Of a stretch of 64,000 nt of DNA, positions 19,481 through 31,965 are shown one piece after another. Under the pieces are notes generated by a model that saw only the letters and a list, made by a program, of their open reading frames with translations, did no database searches and had not been told where the DNA came from. Position numbers and translations under genes: made by a program. The stretch comes from Medicago truncatula (Eukaryota > Streptophyta > Magnoliopsida > Fabales > Fabaceae): NCBI RefSeq assembly GCF_003473485.1, contig NC_053044.1, positions 7,700,501 to 7,764,500 on the forward strand, in the 5' to 3' direction. The stretch's first letter is position 1, and every line of letters starts with the position of its first letter.

Positions 19481-22121
19481 ATGCAAGTTATATACAACCT
19501 TTACAATAATTTTAATTTTGAAGAAGCATAAAAATGTATCAACTTATAAATCATATCCACAATAATGGGTTTATTAAGCAAGATTTTATATTAAATTCTT
19601 TACAACAATTGCATTCACAATATTAGGATGTTAGAGATCTGTTAGCGTGTCATGACCAAAATTTAAAATCTTAAATCTTGTTGCCAATTTCCACAAGATA
19701 CCTTGTTAGAAAAGAAAGTTTCAAAATCTTACATCTTACTTGAATTTATCTTATAACATAATATTTATGTATATATTTGCAATAAACTACTCCTGACATG
19801 TTCAAAGATTTTCAAAGCTTTCTAAGATCAAATTGTGGCGAGGAATTTTACTGCTTCAAAGAGGAACAAGTCACTTTGGAAAGTGGCGAGTTCCAAGATG
19901 AGAGAGTCCAGAACAATGTAAATGCAAGTGGAAGAATCTTGTCAATCGCTACAAGGTCTCTTTCTCAGATTTGTTTGATAATGTGGATGTTGCAGAGAAG
20001 ATTTTTTTGGGTTTGTGTGTTGAAAATGGATGATTTACTGGGTTGGCTTTGTGTGTGTTTTCAAAGAGAATTGCCCTTCTCCCTTTTGTTTTTGCTCATT
20101 CCCTTAATTCAGCTTTCAGCGAGTTTACTCATGCCCACAATTTTAAGATAGGTTCAATCATCTTTTAAGCCGGTTCAACCGATTTTCAAAGACTCACGCT
20201 GAATCAAGGGAATGAGTAATTTTAAAAGGGGGAAGAACGATTTTCTTAAGCAAAAGATTGCTTTCTTGGAGAATAAGTTGAAGAAATTGGTTTTTTTTTC
20301 TTCTTTTCCAATCTCACCTGCCAATCCAAAAGTGTGTGTGAATTTTACATTCAGAAATTACCTACGAGGTATACAATTCATTTAAGTGAGAAGTCACGTA
20401 GGCATTGACCAAGTCAATGTTAAAACTTGCAAGAGGGGGAAAAGTTAGGAGTTATAATGTTGTTTTTAATAGGGGACAAAATCGCAACTAGTGGAAGTTT
20501 AAACCTAAAAAACATTCAAAATAAACCGCATTAACTTGAGTCAGATCAATATTTTAATTAATTATTCAAATTGATATCCATGTAATTTCATCTTTGAATC
20601 AAATGATTGTTTTTTTTTTTTTTTTCTTTAATCCAATATGTAGTGTGAACACCCCTAACCAAAATAATTCATTCAGTTGGACACTTTCATTTTGATTTGA
20701 ATTGTATGTGTAAATCTGACAAGATTTGACACTTCCTCTACAAAGAAAAGGACAGTCATTAAGTCAGAGACATTTGTGGCCTTTCAATTTCCAATTTGTG
20801 TCATTATTGACAGCATACTCTCTCAGCCACAGTTATCCAACCATTATATAGCCAACACAACATGCTCTTCAATGCCAATGTAGCATCCCAACAACCCATT
20901 TATTAGGTTCTTGTCTTCTCCATCAAAGTTTGTTACTTTCTGTCACCCTTTTTCTTATTCTTTCATATCTTGTCTGGATGCTCTTTTTCTTATATATAAT
21001 ATTTACAAGTCTATTGGAAGCTGTTTTGTATTGTTTTTTTAATGATAAGAATGAGTTATGTTTTTTTGACTAAGTTTGAATTCAACCTATTATTCTATGT
21101 TTTGTTTATTGTTATATCTTGTTGCTGTGTCTTCAAGATTAAAATAATATAATTATGATTGGTTAATGTTTCTTACAAGTTTTGTGCTCACATTATTGTC
21201 TGGTTTTGATTTGTTTATTACTAATAACTTAATAAGCATGTGATTGTTTGAGATTCTGACATTGAAGTTTATTTTCATGATTCACAAAAACATATTGATA
21301 TTTTTTTGGTAGTGACCGGGGTTTGAACCCTGAACCTTGCATATTTTATGCATTGTTCCAACCAACTGAGCTAAACTCACACGGACAAACATATTGATAT
21401 TTGAGAGAAAGTGAAGTGGCCCTTATTGAATTTAGGAATAAAATTACTATGCCATGGATGGTTATGAGTATTGATCATGAGAATATCAGTGTTAACTTAT
21501 AAAATGAAATTTTCAATTTGGAATATTATAATTTTCAATATTTTTTTCTTTTATAAGTAGTGAATTTTTTTCTTTTATAAGTGATGAATTAACATGCTTT
21601 CCATTTCACAAAAATCTGGTGCCAATTTCGGTAGGCAAGTCCATATAGAGCTTTGCTCTGACTCTGACTTTAAATGGGCCTCCCACAAGTGGGAAATGGG
21701 ATTGGTCCCTTCAGATTAGTCGGTTCTTTGATCAGATACTGAGTCATGCTAACATATGCCCTTAGGATTCCACAAATAGTGAGTATTTATTGAAAAAAAG
21801 TAATTTTCATAATTTAAAGAAATAAACTGACACATTTTCAAAACATAATTTCTATCTTTGGTATACTAACATGTACCCTAAGGGCATATGTAATCACTCT
21901 CTTACTTTTTATTTGTCTGATGTTCAGTTACTAATCATTATGTGGTATTTATGTAAAACCTAATTTTCTATTTTTTAACTGTTAAATAAAAGAAATTGTA
22001 GAAAAAAATGTTGGATAAAAGAAAGTTTTAATTCTACTCTATAGTTTCGTCACATCTTTCTATAAATCAACTTTTATCTATTACTGCAGTTAATTTGGAT
22101 TAGTTACTGTGTTGGACTTGG
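19481..22121 (+). other. Intergenic and promoter region of GH79 copy 3
   Basis: No gene is recognised. About 20680-21600 repeats the copy 2 leader region; 21600-21890 repeats the insertion shared only with copy 2. A SINE-like unit (21308-21386) is unique to this copy. The possible 5'-UTR intron acceptor TTACTGCAG lies at about 22081-22089. The open frame at 19798-20151 has no recognisable domain and lies in duplicated flank, so I do not call it a gene. Confidence 0.45.
21308..21386 (-). repeat. tRNA-derived SINE-like repeat
   Basis: Same family as 2769-2850 and 58202-58337: on the minus strand TTTAGCTCAGTTGGTTGG is followed by GGGTTCAAACCCCGG. It interrupts the duplicated leader region of copy 3 only; copy 2 has the empty site near 14066. 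Confidence 0.65.
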
Positions 22122-22151
22122 ATGCTGCTGCAATTGATTCAGTCATCATGA
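22122..22151 (+). promoter_or_regulatory. Upstream ORF overlapping the GH79 copy 3 start codon
   Basis: Nine codons identical in product to copy 1 (MLLQLIQSS), with its TGA overlapping the main ATG at 22148. Confidence 0.5.
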
Positions 22152-25100
22152 GACTCTCCCTTGCATTGTTCATCTTTTTGGCCTCTCTTCAAGTTACTCT
22201 AAGTAAAGATGTTGAACATGGTTTGATACTAGTAAATGGAGCTCAAGCAAAAGCTGAAATAGGTGATAACTTCATTTGCGCAACGATTGATTGGTGGCCT
22301 CCTGAATTATGCAACTTCGGCGTTTGTTCTTGGGGACATTCATCTATTGTCAATTTGGTGTGTATTTTTAGATTTTCACCTGTATAGAAAATGAAATCAA
22401 TGCTTTTAAAATTTTATGTTTCCTTGGAAAGCAAGCTAACCTGTTTTAATCATTGTTCAGGACTTATCTCATCCTCTCCTTGCCAAAGCAATCCAAGGTT
22501 TGTATGTCTAAATTACTTAAATGTATATGATTTAGATAATTTGTTAGTATTATGATCGATGTTTTTAAAAATCGGATAACATTGTTGATGACGTTATTAT
22601 TGTTGATGGCATTATTAATGTGGCTGCATGAAGTTTAAATGTATTAAGCATAATGTTATTCTTTTCATATCATTTTCGGATAGCCCTCAAACCTTTGAGG
22701 ATAAGACTTGGAGGTTCTCTGCAAGACCAGGTGGTGTATAACGTAGGAAACTTGAAGTCTCCTGGTCATCCATTTCAAAAGGTGAAAGGTGGATTTTTAG
22801 GATTTTCAGAGGGATCTTTACACATGCAAAGGTGGGATGAGCTGAATCATTTTTTCAACAAGACAGGGTGAGAATCTATACATTATATTTGTTATTATCG
22901 TCACCGCCACCTTCACTTTCTCTTCTTTTAAACCAAATAAAAAGGATAGTTTCAATTTAGTGCTTTCTTCCTTATAATTGAAGACTTTAGGTGATTTATT
23001 TATTTTGTTATTTGGAGCGATTCAATATATTGTCTTCTATCCTGTACTATTGCAACAGTTTTTGTTAGCTTACAAAGAGTGTCTGAGATATCAGGATGTG
23101 ATCGACCCCATTTTGTGTAAATATGTACCAAAACAAAGAACTTGGATATATGTGTCTGGTAGAATTATGATTACGTCTGGTAGAATTGTAACTTAATTGA
23201 AGTTTGACACATGCAGGGCCATTGTGATGTTTGGGTTGAATGCGCTCAGTGGGAGGCACAAGATTAGTAACACTAGTAATGTTTGGGAAGGAGCCTGGGA
23301 CCCTACAAATGCTTATGATTTTATAAAGTACACTGTTTCAAAGGGATACAAGATTGATGCATGGGAATTTGGTACGACAATAGACAAAGTAGTTTGTTAT
23401 TTTTGTTAACGCATTAGTTTGTTTTAGCATATGCCCAATTGGCGGAGTGTTAATGGACTGATCTATAGTTGTCAAAGCCTAAGGGTTCGTGGTCCAAAAG
23501 GTCTAAACAAGTGTTGTCAATCGTGGATCATAGAAAATAGTGATTATTTAAATTCTACGCAACAATGTTGAAGTCCCGCTGTAACTGTTATTGACAACAT
23601 TTTGTTAGCGTATGGCGGAGCAACACTGGTCTAAGCCATTTGATCTTCATCCCACTTTAGTCTTCTTTGTTGTTATCAGATGTGGACTTATTGCATATGC
23701 TTATGTAGGTAATGAGTTGAGTGGTACAGGCGTTGGTGCATCAGTTGGCGTTGCACAGTATGGGAAAGACGTGATAAACCTTAAACGAATTCTAGATGAG
23801 TTATACAAGAACTCGAGGTTCAAACCCTTACTTGTAGCACCTGATGGAAGTTATGATAAGGAATGGTACAATAAGCTTCTTCAGCTTTCTGGTCCAGGCG
23901 TAATCAATGTTCTGACTCATCATTTATATAACATAGGCCGAGGTTTGCTTATCACTCACATAATTCTTTCTAGTATTGTCTACCATTCATAACCTATTTC
24001 TAAGTTAATTTCTCGTTTTCAGCTAATGACACGCATCTTATAGAGAGAATTTTAGATCCTGATCACTTGAGCGAAGTGGAAACAACCTTCAGAAATCTTT
24101 CAGAAACCATTCAAAAACATGGTCCTTGGGCTTCTGCATGGGTAGGAGAATCTGGCGGGATATCTAGGAGTGGCAGTCGTGATGTATCTAACACATTTGT
24201 GAATAGCTTTTGGTAATATTGATTCCGTCATTTTTTTCCCTCTTTCTAAGTTTTAGGTGCCAGAAGAAGAATTCTGATTTTTTATTTAGAATGTGTTGAA
24301 CCGAATATTTGAATGACTCGTCGTAGGTACTTAGATCAACTTGGAATGGCATCCACCTACAATACTAAAGTTTATTGTAGGCAGTCATTAATTGGAGGGA
24401 ACTATGGTCTTCTCAATACCTCCACTCTCGCTCCTAATCCTGACTACTACAGGCAAGTATAAATTAAATATTACAGAAAAATAAAAATCAGAGATTAATA
24501 GATAATTTGATATACTTATATTCCCTGGAATGTTACTTAAGGATTTATAGTAGTAATGTATGTCATTGTTAAACATATCTAATCCTAGATTCTGGTTCTG
24601 CAAACAGTGCGCTGTTGTGGTATCGGCTAATGGGAAAGAAGGTTCTTGGTGTTAGGAGTAATATTTCTTCGCCATTTTTACGCACTTACTCCCATTGTTC
24701 AAAAGACAGTGTAAGTATGCTAATTTATTACAACTTCTTAGGAAGGATATTATATTATAGAGAGATGTGATGAGTTTAGTTTTTATATTTGATTAATATC
24801 CCACGAAAAATTAAAGTTGATATGACATCATACGAAAAACTTAACACGCGTGTGTAACTGTGGATTGATTCTTTGGCGATTATTATAGTTTGAGTACCTT
24901 AATTTGTGTAACTATCTACGGGCTACTGATTCTTAATAGTTTCATAGTTGAGACACATAGGTTCTGTCAAATGTCTCGTTTCCGAGAGACAACAATAGTC
25001 CATGAATAACTAGTGGATCCATTATTCATTGCTGTATTTTTCCCTAAAACCATGCTTCATGCTTCTATAAATAGCTACTGGTCGCAACTATATATAGAAG

Positions 25101-25944
25101 TCGACCGACGAAGATAATAGCAACTGTTCAGCTAGTTCTGTGTACTATAGAGATTAGATACAGTTACAGTAAACTTATAAACCCGAGTAAGTATACTCTA
25201 ATACTCTCCTACAAGCTCAAGGTGGGTCGGAGCCATGAAAAGATGATAGATCATACACACTGAGCTTTGATCTCAGAGCTTCAAATCTAGTTTGCGCTAT
25301 TAACGCGGCTTTCAGCTTTTTAACATATTTTAATTGCTAAACTGAATAATGTCATCTCCATTCCCATTAAATACATAAATATTTCCACACTACCTTCTGA
25401 TCGAATAAAGATCTTTGCTTTCTAGATCTTTTATGTTTTTTGAAACTACATGCAATTTCAGTTTATAATGAATGTATGATAGTATTGAATCCAGGTTGAT
25501 TCAGTGTCATGCTTAATTTCATAGTAATTCTTTTTTACTGCAGAGTAATTTCCATCATCTGTTGGCTAATTTGCTATTAATTTAAGCAATCCTCAAATTC
25601 TTACCAATTTGATTTTACAGGCTGGTGTAACATTACTGTTGATCAACTTAAGCAATCAAACTGAGTTCATACTCAATGTGAAAAACCATGTAACTGTTAA
25701 AGCAAATGAAGTGGCCAAATTCAGGGAAGAGTATCACTTAACTCCAAAAGATAATAATCTCAGAAGCCAAACCATGGTGCTGAATGGCATTCCACTTAAG
25801 TTAACAAATAAAGGGGATATTCCAGCAATGGATCCAGTGCAAAATAATGTGAAATCTCCAATATACATAGATCCTTTGTCCATTGCATTTATTGTGTACC
25901 CAAACTTTGATGCTCCAGCTTGTGCCAGGCACTCAAAACTATAA
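22148..25944 (+). CDS. GH79 heparanase-like glycosidase, array copy 3 (520 aa)
   Basis: Nine exons: 22148-22357, 22461-22497, 22684-22867, 23217-23371, 23709-23942, 24023-24212, 24327-24452, 24608-24710, 25621-25944. They join in frame to 1563 nt. A signal peptide is present (MRLSLALFIFLASLQVTLSK). Catalytic E198 (GNELSG) and E316 (WVGESGG) are kept. Just after the nucleophile the sequence reads ISRSGSRD where the other copies have a Gly-Gly pair, a change close to the active site. The copy 1/2 stop (TGA after the final His) is TCA here, so the protein gains SKL at its C-terminus. Intron 7 has the textbook GC donor AG|GCAAGT. It lacks the 28-codon block of copy 1. Substrate unknown, as for copy 1. 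Confidence 0.92.
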
Positions 25945-26013
25945 AGCTTGTAAACTAGGCCTTAAAAATATGGAATTACTAGCTCTTGGTAATTGTGACT
26001 AGTGAGCAAGTTA

Positions 26014-26204
26014 ACCCACTTGGGTTGGCTTGGTGGTGTTGCCTTGGGACCTTGAAGGGTGATCCTCTTAAGGTTTCAGGTTCGATTCTCCTCAGTGCCA
26101 ATTTCAGTAGGCTAGGGTTGGCTTGGTGGTGTAGTGTTGGGACCTTGAAGTGTGCTCATCTCAAGATCTCATATTCGATTCTCCCAATGTCAATTCTGGC
26201 AGGC
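26014..26204 (+). repeat. Two tandem tRNA-like SINE-type units downstream of GH79 copy 3
   Basis: Unit a (26014-26112) and unit b (26113-26204) each read GGTTGGCTTGGTGGTGT, then a B-box-like TTCGATTCTCC, then a CAGTAGGCTAG or CAGGCTAG end. They match the single units behind copies 2 and 4. The tandem state is local to copy 3. Confidence 0.55.
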
Positions 26205-26444
26205 TAGTTTGGCTTCTTCAGAAAAAATAGTGAGCAAGTTATATACGGCCATTACAATAATTTTAATTTTGAAGAAGCATAAAATTTTATCAACTTATGA
26301 ATATATTTGTTGGTTTACATTTTATTCTGTTTCACTTCAAGTTCAATGCAAAAGTATTCATTTCCTTTGCCATCAAGTTTCACATGTGAAAAACATATGT
26401 GCCTTTGATGGAAATAGATCCTCTCCATTTTCTCCATGTAGTTT

Positions 26445-26448
<4 letters not shown>

Positions 26449-26487
<39 letters not shown>
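26449..26487. repeat. (TA)n microsatellite
   Basis: About 19 TA dinucleotides without interruption, 3' of GH79 copy 3. Confidence 0.9.
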
Positions 26488-26490
<3 letters not shown>

Positions 26491-26580
26491 ATAAACCGAC
26501 TCATTACATGTTCAAAAAAATGTCAAAGCTTTATAAGATAGGAGTATACATTATATAAATAATTTACAACTTATATAAAA

Positions 26581-26612
26581 CTAGACTTAGACCCCGCACG
26601 TTGCTCGGGCGA
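26581..26612 (-). mobile_element. Helitron-type 3' terminus, minus strand
   Basis: On the minus strand an imperfect GC-rich hairpin (CCCGAGCAACGTGCGGG) is followed by GTCTAAGT, then CTAG and T, with the CTAG at 26584-26581. This is the same architecture as the terminus at 5183 but in the opposite orientation. The element body would extend to the right, perhaps to about 27150 where homology with the other array units resumes. Confidence 0.55.
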
Positions 26613-27935
26613 GAGTTAATTTTAAATTATTAGCAGAGTGTTGTCAACAAAGGATGCAGAAGTTATCAACAAAGATTGTTAAAGAAAATATATAAATAGA
26701 GAACTCTTGTCTTGGGACTTGGAACAAAAATTCTTCCTTTTATCGTGTTTTTAGAGACCTCTTGAAACTTCATTCGTTGTCTTTCAAAATCTTCAAGATG
26801 TTTTGCTTTGTCAATTTGCATGATTTTTTCTTAAATTACATCAAAAACATCATAGAATTGCTATGTTTCGGGTAAACTATAATTACATTACTTGAAATAT
26901 AAATATTACAAAAAGTCTCAAAAACCATAGGTAATTGCTCTAAAACTATCTTGGATCAAATTTAATTTAAAATGACAGAAGATAATTTATTTTTACTAAA
27001 TAAGCAAGAAAGTGTGTCCAATGACTATTTTAAAAAACAAAAAATGACTTTTCAAAAGTTTGTTTTTTGCAGGAAGCAAAACCTAAACAAACATATTTCC
27101 AAAGATGAATATCACATTTTACCGTTTTTGTTTTGTATCCAAGTTGTAGTGTTGACACTTCCTCTACAAACAAAAGATAGTCAGAGACATTTATGGCCTT
27201 TCAATTTCCAATTTGTGTCATTATTTACAACATACTCTCTCAGCCACAGTTATCCAACCATTATTGAGCAAACACAACATACTTTTCGAAGCTGCCACAC
27301 AACTCATTTTTAGGTTCTTGTCTTCTCCATCAAAGTTTGTTATTTTCTGTCACCCTTTTTCTTATTCTTTCATTTTTGTCTTCATGGTCACTCTCTTATG
27401 ATGTTTTTTTATGTTTGGAATTGGATGCTCTTTTTGTTATATATATTTACAATTCTATTGGAGGCTTTTTTTGTATTGTTTTTTAATGATAAACATGAGT
27501 TATGTTTTTTTGACTAAGTTTGAATTCAACCTATTATTCTATGTTTTGTTTATTATTATATCTTGTTGCTGTGTCTTCAAGATTTAAAATAATAATAATA
27601 TAATTATGATTGGTTAATGTTTCTGACAAGATTTGTGCTCACATTATTGTCTGGTTTTGATTTGTTTATTACTAATAACTTAATAAGAATGTGATTGTGA
27701 GCATGTTTGAGATTCTGACATTGAAGTTTATTTTCATGATTCACAAAAACAAAACATATTGATATTTGAGAGAAAGTAAAGTGGCCCTTCTTGAATTTAT
27801 GAATAAAATTACTATGTCATGGTTATGAGTATTGATCATGACAAGGACAAATCATCATAGAATAACAGTGTTGCTCTTTCCATTACGATCTACCAGTGTT
27901 AACTTATAAAATGAAATTATCAATTTGGAAGATTA
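26613..27935 (+). other. Intergenic and promoter region of GH79 copy 4
   Basis: 26613-27150 has no counterpart in the other units and fits the body of the minus-strand Helitron. 27150-27935 repeats the leader region of copies 2 and 3 (TGGCCTTTCAATTTCC near 27193). No gene is recognised; open frames here are incidental. Confidence 0.4.
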
Positions 27936-28013
27936 TACTCCCTCCATCTCACGTTAGTAATTTGAGACAATATAAATTGAAAAGTGGACACCTAATATGA
28001 GATGGACAGAGTA
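27936..28013. mobile_element. Short Stowaway-like MITE
   Basis: TACTCCCTCCATCTCA (27936-27951) and TGAGATGGACAGAGTA (27998-28013) are near-perfect inverted ends with TA at both borders, typical of Stowaway (Tc1/mariner-type) MITEs. The body is only about 45 bp. It lies about 500 bp upstream of the copy 4 start and is absent from the other units. Confidence 0.7.
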
Positions 28014-28034
28014 ATTTTCGATATTTCTTTTATT

Positions 28035-28343
28035 GGGTTAATTAATTAAATGGTCTCTATAAATATTCATAACTTCGTTTTTAGTCTCTACAAATAAAAA
28101 AACGCGTTTTTTAGGTCTCCTAAAATTTTCCGTGAGCATTTGTAGTACTCTAAAATTGTTCAGAAACATTTTTAATCCCTCTAAAAAATTTCTGTTAGCA
28201 TTTTTGGTCCCTAAAATTGGAGCATTTTTTGTCCCCTAAAAGTGCAAAGGAAAATGCTACAGGATTAAAAGTGCAACTTATTTTATAGGGACTAAAAACG
28301 AACTTATGCATATTTTTGTAGGGACCATTTACTTGATTAACCC
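28035..28343. mobile_element. Foldback MITE upstream of GH79 copy 4
   Basis: The ends GGGTTAATTAATTAAATGGTC (first 20 bases from 28035) and GGACCATTTACTTGATTAACC at 28322-28342 are inverted repeats, and the whole element is roughly palindromic with repeated AAAATT and TTTTTAGTCTC phrases. The target duplication is not clear. It is absent from the other array units. Confidence 0.65.
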
Positions 28344-28491
28344 TTTTCAGGAAAATCAGGTAATCAATTAATAATAAAATCTCTCTTTTCTTATTTTTTA
28401 ATTCTACTCTATAGTTTCATAAGATCTTTCCATAAATCAGCTTTTATCTATTACTGCAGTTAATTTGGATTAGTTACTGTGTTGGACTTGG

Positions 28492-28515
28492 ATGCTGCTG
28501 CAATTGATTCAGTGA
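28492..28515 (+). promoter_or_regulatory. Upstream ORF before the GH79 copy 4 start codon
   Basis: A C-to-G change creates an earlier stop, giving seven codons (MLLQLIQ) that end two bases before the main ATG at 28518. Copies 1-3 have the nine-codon form that overlaps the start. Confidence 0.5.
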
Positions 28516-28517
28516 TC

Positions 28518-31500
28518 ATGAGACTCTACCTTGCATTGTTTTTCTTTTTGACCTCTCTTCAAGTTACTCTTAGTAAAGATATTGAACATGGTTTGCTACT
28601 AGTAAATGGAGCTCAAGCAAAAGCTGAAACAGGTGATAACTTCATTTGTGCCACTATTGATTGGTGGCCTCATGATAAATGCAACGACGGCTATTGTTCT
28701 TGGGGACACTCATCTATTGTAAATTTGGTGAGTATTCTGTTCTATGAAGCACGGATTCTAACACGGACACCTAACACGACACTGACAATACGTCAACTTG
28801 CTGATGTAAATAACATAGGACATCGACACCACTATAGAAAATGAAATCAATGCTCTTAAAATTTTATGTATCCTTGGAAAGCAGCTAACCTGTTTTAGTC
28901 ATTGTTCAATTCAATGTTGATTGATTTTTCAGGACTTATCTCATCCTTTCCTTGCCAAAGCAATCCAAGGTCTGTATGTCTAAATTACTGAAATGTATAT
29001 GATTTAGAAAATCTGTTAGATTGATGACCGATGTTTTAAAAATCGAATTGAACCAGTCAGTTCGCTGACTGGTTTAATAATTTTTTAGTATTTATCTGTC
29101 ATCTGGTTTAACCATGGTTTAATTGATTAAACCATGACTCAGAGGTCTCTGCGGTTAGATCTCCGTTCTTGTTTTTAAAACATTGTTGATGGCATTATTA
29201 TTGTTGTTTTTTTATTAATGTGGCTGTATGAAGTTTAAATGTATTAAGCATAATGTTATTCTTTTCATATCATTTTCTGATAGCCCTCAAACCTTTGAGG
29301 ATAAGACTTGGAGGTTCTTTGCAAGACCAGATCGTATATGACATAGGAAATTTAAAGTCTCCTTGTCATCCACTTCAAAAGATGAATGGTCAAGGTTGGT
29401 TATTTGGATTTTCAAAGGGATGTTTACACATGAAAAGATGGGATGAGCTGAATCAATTTTTCAATCAGACAGGGTGAGAATCTTTTACATTATATTTGTT
29501 ATTATCCTCACCGCCACCCTCACTTTCTTTTCTTTTAAACTAAATAAAAGGATAGTTTCAATAATTCAATTTAGTCCTTTCTTCCTTATAATTAAAGACT
29601 TTAGGTGATTCAATGTATTGTCTTCTATCCTGCACTATTGCAACAGTTTTTGTTAGCTTACAACGAGTGTCTGAGATATCAGGATGTGATCCAATCCATT
29701 GTGTAAATATGTACCAAAACAAAGAACTTGGATGTCTGTGTCTGGTAGAATTGTAACTTAATTGAAGTTTGACACATGCAGGGCCATTGTGATGTTTGGC
29801 TTGAATGCGCTCAGTGGGAGGCACAAGATTAGTAACACTAGTAATGTTTGGGAAGGAGCCTGGGACCCTACAAATGCTTATGATTTTATAAAGTACACTG
29901 TTTCAAAGGGATACAAGATTGATGCATGGGAATTTGGTATGACAATAGACAAAGTATTTTGTTATTGTTGTTAATGCATTAGTTTGTTTTAGCATCTGCC
30001 CAATTGGCAGAGCGTTAATGGACTGATCTATAGTTGTCAAAGGGGTTCATGGTCCAAAAGGTCTAAACAGTGTTGTAAATCGCGGATCACATAAAATAGT
30101 GATTCATTCAAATTCCACTACGCAACAGTGCTATTGTGCCGCTATAAATGTTATCTGATAACATTTTGCTAGCGTATGGCGGAACTATAGCAATTTGTTT
30201 AAGGTTCAGTGACACTATTTAACAACACTGGTCTAAACCGATTGGACTTCATCCTGCTTTAGTCTTCCCTGTTGTTACCTGATGTTGACTTATTGCATAT
30301 GCTTATGTAGGTAATGAGTTAAGTGGTGAAGGCATTGGTGCATCAGTCGGTGTTGCACGGTATGGGAAAGACGTGATAAAACTTAAACGAATTCTAGATG
30401 TGTTATACAAGAACTTAAGGTTCAAACCCTCGCTTGTAGCACCTGGTGGATTTTATGTAAAGGAATGGTACACTAAGCTTCTTCATATTTCTGGTTCAGG
30501 CGTAGTCAATGTTGTAACTCATCATATATATAACTTGGGCCCAGGTTTGCTTGTCACTTACATAATTCTTTCTAGTATAGTCAGTTTCACTGAATATCTA
30601 ATATCCTAATATATCTCGATATTCTCCCTTTGCTTCTACCATACCATTCATAATTTCTAAGTTAATTTCTCTTTTTCAGGTAATAACACACATCTTGTAG
30701 AGAAGATTTTAGATCCTAATCGCATGATCAAAGTGGAAACAACTTTCAAAAATCTTTCAGAAACCATTCAAAAACATGGTCCTTGGGCTTCTGCATGGGT
30801 TGGAGAAGCTGGCGGGGCAGCTAACAGTGGCGGTATTGGTATATCTAACACATTTGTGAATAGCTTTTGGTAATACTGATTCCCTCATTTTCTTTTCCTT
30901 TTTCTAAGTTTTAGGTGCCAAAAGAATTTTTTTTTTAGAATGTGTTGAACCGGATATTTTAATGACTCGTAGGTACTTAGATCAACTTGGAATGGCATCC
31001 AACTACAATACTAAAGTTTATTGTAGGCAGACATTAATTGGAGGGAACTATGGCCTTCTCAATTCCTCCACGCTCTCTCCTAATCCTGACTACTACAGGC
31101 ACGTATAAATTAAATATTACGGATTTTTTTTTTTAGAGATTAATAGATAATTTGATATACTTCTATTTGAAGATTTATAGTGGTTATGCATGTCATTGTT
31201 AAACATATCTAATCCTAGATTCTGGTTCTGCAAACAGCGCACTATTGTGGCATCGGCTGATGGGAAAGAAGGTTCTTGGTGTTTCGAGTGATATTTCTTC
31301 GCCATTTTTACGCACTTACGCCCATTGTTCAAAAGACAGGGTAAGTATGCTCATTTAGTACAACTCCTTAGGAAGGAGGTTATATTATAGTTCAAAAGAT
31401 GTGATGAGTTTAGTTTTTATTCTTTTATATATGATAAATATATGATGGATATTATATATGATTAATGTCTCAATGATTGAAAAATTAAAGTTGATAACGA

Positions 31501-31965
31501 ATGTTTGAAAATATTGAATCCAGGATGATTCAGTGTCATTCTTGAAGCAAAAGTTTTTGCTATCTTTTGACATTTGCTATTAATTTAAGCAATCCTCAAA
31601 TTCTAACCAATTTCATTTTACAGGCTGGTGTAACACTACTAGTGATCAACATAAGCAATCAAACTCAGTTCAGACTCAATGTGAAAAACCATGGAACTGT
31701 TAAAGCAAATGAAGTGGCCAAATTCAGGGAAGAGTATCACTTAACTCCAAAAGATAATAATCTCAGAAGCCATACCATGGTGCTGAATGGCATTCCACTC
31801 AAGTTAACAAATAAAGGGGATATTCCAACAATGAATCCAGTGCACAATAATGTGAAATCTCCAATATACATAGCTCCTTTGTCCATTGCTTTTATTTTGT
31901 ACCCAAACTTTGATGCTCCAGCTTGTGCCAGGCACTCTGAAAACTATAAAGTCTATGATAAATAA
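28518..31965 (+). CDS. GH79 heparanase-like glycosidase, array copy 4 (528 aa)
   Basis: Nine exons: 28518-28727, 28933-28969, 29284-29473, 29782-29936, 30311-30544, 30680-30869, 30973-31098, 31238-31340, 31624-31965. They join in frame to 1587 nt. A signal peptide is present (MRLYLALFFFLTSLQVTLSK). The acid/base is E200 (GNELSG) and the nucleophile E318 (WVGEAGG). It is mosaic: exons 1, 3, 5, 6 and 8 resemble copy 1, whereas exon 4 matches copy 3 almost exactly and exon 9 shares the 28-codon deletion of copies 2 and 3. A 2-bp insertion before the old stop extends the C-terminus by SENYKVYDK. Intron 8 is only 283 bp and lacks the insertions of the other copies. Intron 7 has a GC donor. Function as for copy 1. 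Confidence 0.93.

Noticed and set aside
28035-28343. Mutator-type assignment of the foldback MITE upstream of GH79 copy 4
   Set aside because: The architecture fits but no convincing 9-bp duplication was found, so it is listed without a superfamily.
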